From contig JADJBU010000015.1 of assembly GCA_016703605.1 (NCBI GenBank), positions 1-15,001 on the forward strand: a stretch of DNA of 15,001 bases. The letters run 5' to 3'. The DNA is from Candidatus Villigracilis adiacens. Lineage in GTDB: Bacteria > Chloroflexota > Anaerolineae > Anaerolineales > Villigracilaceae. This document shows, piece by piece, positions 14,395 through 15,001 of this stretch (position 1 is its first letter; every line of letters starts with the position of its first letter). The position numbers and the translations under genes were made by a program. The notes under the pieces are model-generated. The model ran no database searches, was not told where the DNA came from, and was given only the letters and a program-made list of their open reading frames with translations.

Positions 14395-15001
14395 TTACTT
14401 CAACAACACATCCGGCTGGCTGTCGTCGAAATGCTTGCGGAAGCGCTGGACAAAGTCTTCGCGGGCGTAGGAGTGATTCTGGGTTCCGCGCTGTTCAAGG
14501 CGGTATACCGCGGAAAGCAGAGCCGATCTCGCCGCACGGTTTCCATTCAGATCCGTGCGAGTACCCGGCGAGGAGATCACGCCGCGGAAAGCGTCGCCCC
14601 ACGCCGGTCCGGGTCGACGATCTCGTCCTCCGGCACGGTCGGAATGTGAACCGAGGTGCCGTGGAGTACAGGTCCGCGCCGTCGCTGCCGCAGGTAATGA
14701 CCAGCACCTTGACGTGATCAGGATCTGGTCGAGGCTCCAGCCGGTCTTCTTGGAGATCAAACCGAATTCGTAATCGTTGCAGAAGAGAGTGCGCCTTCCA
14801 TATCGCGGGCGAGTTCCTTTGCCCTCAAGCCGTAAAACCTGCTGGCTGGGATCGTACAGATAGGGAATGCCCAACTCGCGGCATTCGGCGGGGATTTCAT
14901 CATCGCATCGGGCGAACTGGGGGAAGACGATGACCGAGGTCTGGCTTTTGTCGAGTTCCTTGAGAGACTGGGTCGCAGGTAGCCCATCGCCCGGGGTAGA
15001 A
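14395..15001 (-). CDS. PfkB-family carbohydrate kinase, probable adenosine kinase, partial and frameshifted
   Basis: Only the C-terminal two thirds are present; the N-terminus lies beyond base 15001. Readable parts: QSLKELDKSQTSVIVFPQFA, CRELGIPYLYDPSQQVLRLE, FCNDYEFGLISKKTGWSLDQ, then across shifts VLVITCGSDGADLYS, the PfkB signature region recovered as DP-TGVG-DAFRG-LLAGYSHG (about 14560-14620, where the Asp of GAGD-type motifs is the catalytic base), and VYRLEQRGTQNHSYAREDFV with the end DDSQPDVLLK at 14395. PfkB kinases phosphorylate sugars or nucleosides. The EQRGTQ-H-Y ending and the position directly before ahcY suggest adenosine as substrate, giving AMP and pulling adenosylhomocysteine hydrolysis forward. 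That substrate is inferred, not shown. At least four frameshifts are present. Confidence 0.8.
   Translation of the reverse strand, partial: STPGDGLPATQSLKELDKSQTSVIVFPQFARCDDEIPAECRELGIPYLYDPSQQVLRLEGKGTRPRYGRRTLFCNDYEFGLISKKTGWSLDQILITSRCWSLPAAATARTCTPRHLGSHSDRAGGRDRRPGPAWGDAFRGVISSPGTRTDLNGNRAARSALLSAVYRLEQRGTQNHSYAREDFVQRFRKHFDDSQPDVLLK

Noticed and set aside
1..15001. CRISPR array, tRNA or rRNA genes, or a phage defence cluster
   Set aside because: No regular repeat-spacer pattern, no tRNA-like cloverleaf with conserved arms, and no defence gene pair were visible; the nuclease-like protein at 12086 stands alone.

Overview
The window looks like chromosomal DNA from an uncultured Anaerolineae-type member of the Chloroflexota. 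The grounds are exported proteins with Pro/Thr-rich linkers, lipoproteins with SH3 or G5/3D domains, a large RHS-type surface protein, and intergenic repeats of the CGCAGAT type. This is inference from style; no 16S rRNA or other taxonomic marker is present. No tRNA, rRNA, CRISPR array or prophage was seen.

Layout. 1-1547 (minus): N-terminal part of a secreted RHS/YD-repeat protein, cut by the window edge. 1879-3313 (minus): a chimera in which a signal peptide is followed by the first part of a transposase and then by the C-terminal half of a secreted S41 peptidase; a hairpin terminator follows. 3599-5143 (minus): bifunctional NAD(P)H-hydrate repair enzyme. 5557-6591 (plus): membrane acyltransferase 3. 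6604-7383 (minus): TrmH/SpoU-type RNA methyltransferase. 7572-8792 (plus): lipoprotein with DUF348, G5 and 3D domains. 8793-9162: non-coding, with a structured dispersed repeat into which a MITE-like element has inserted. 9163-11144 (plus): LytR-CpsA-Psr cell-wall ligase overlapping rsmA by 4 bases. 11218-12012 (plus): SH3-domain lipoprotein with a strong terminator. 12086-12835 (plus): unrecognised nuclease-like protein. 12995-15001 (minus): adenosine kinase-like PfkB protein followed by S-adenosylhomocysteinase.

How the genes fit together. Adenosylhomocysteinase and the adjacent nucleoside kinase form a methyl-cycle unit: the hydrolase splits S-adenosylhomocysteine and the kinase would remove the adenosine that otherwise drives the reaction backwards. 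Two methyltransferases that use this cycle (TrmH-like and RsmA) lie in the same window. LCP, G5/3D, SH3 and acyltransferase 3 proteins all point to envelope building or modification. Nnr and RsmA are housekeeping repair and ribosome-maturation functions.

Sequence quality. Roughly 5500-6500 bases at each end hold many single-base frameshifts in conserved genes (RHS, S41, nnr, acyltransferase, SH3, ahcY, kinase), while 6600-11150 is clean. Most breaks are repaired by changing one or two bases, so I read them mainly as consensus errors in a draft metagenomic contig and not as gene decay. Coordinates of broken genes span the whole reconstructed reading frame.

I found no clear new multi-gene system. 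The most interesting items are non-coding: a ~100-base structured element in two inverted copies with wobble-compatible differences, a MITE with 15-base inverted ends and a 9-base target duplication nested against one copy, and a shared 5' module (conserved upstream block, ribosome binding site and signal peptide start) in front of two unrelated exported proteins.
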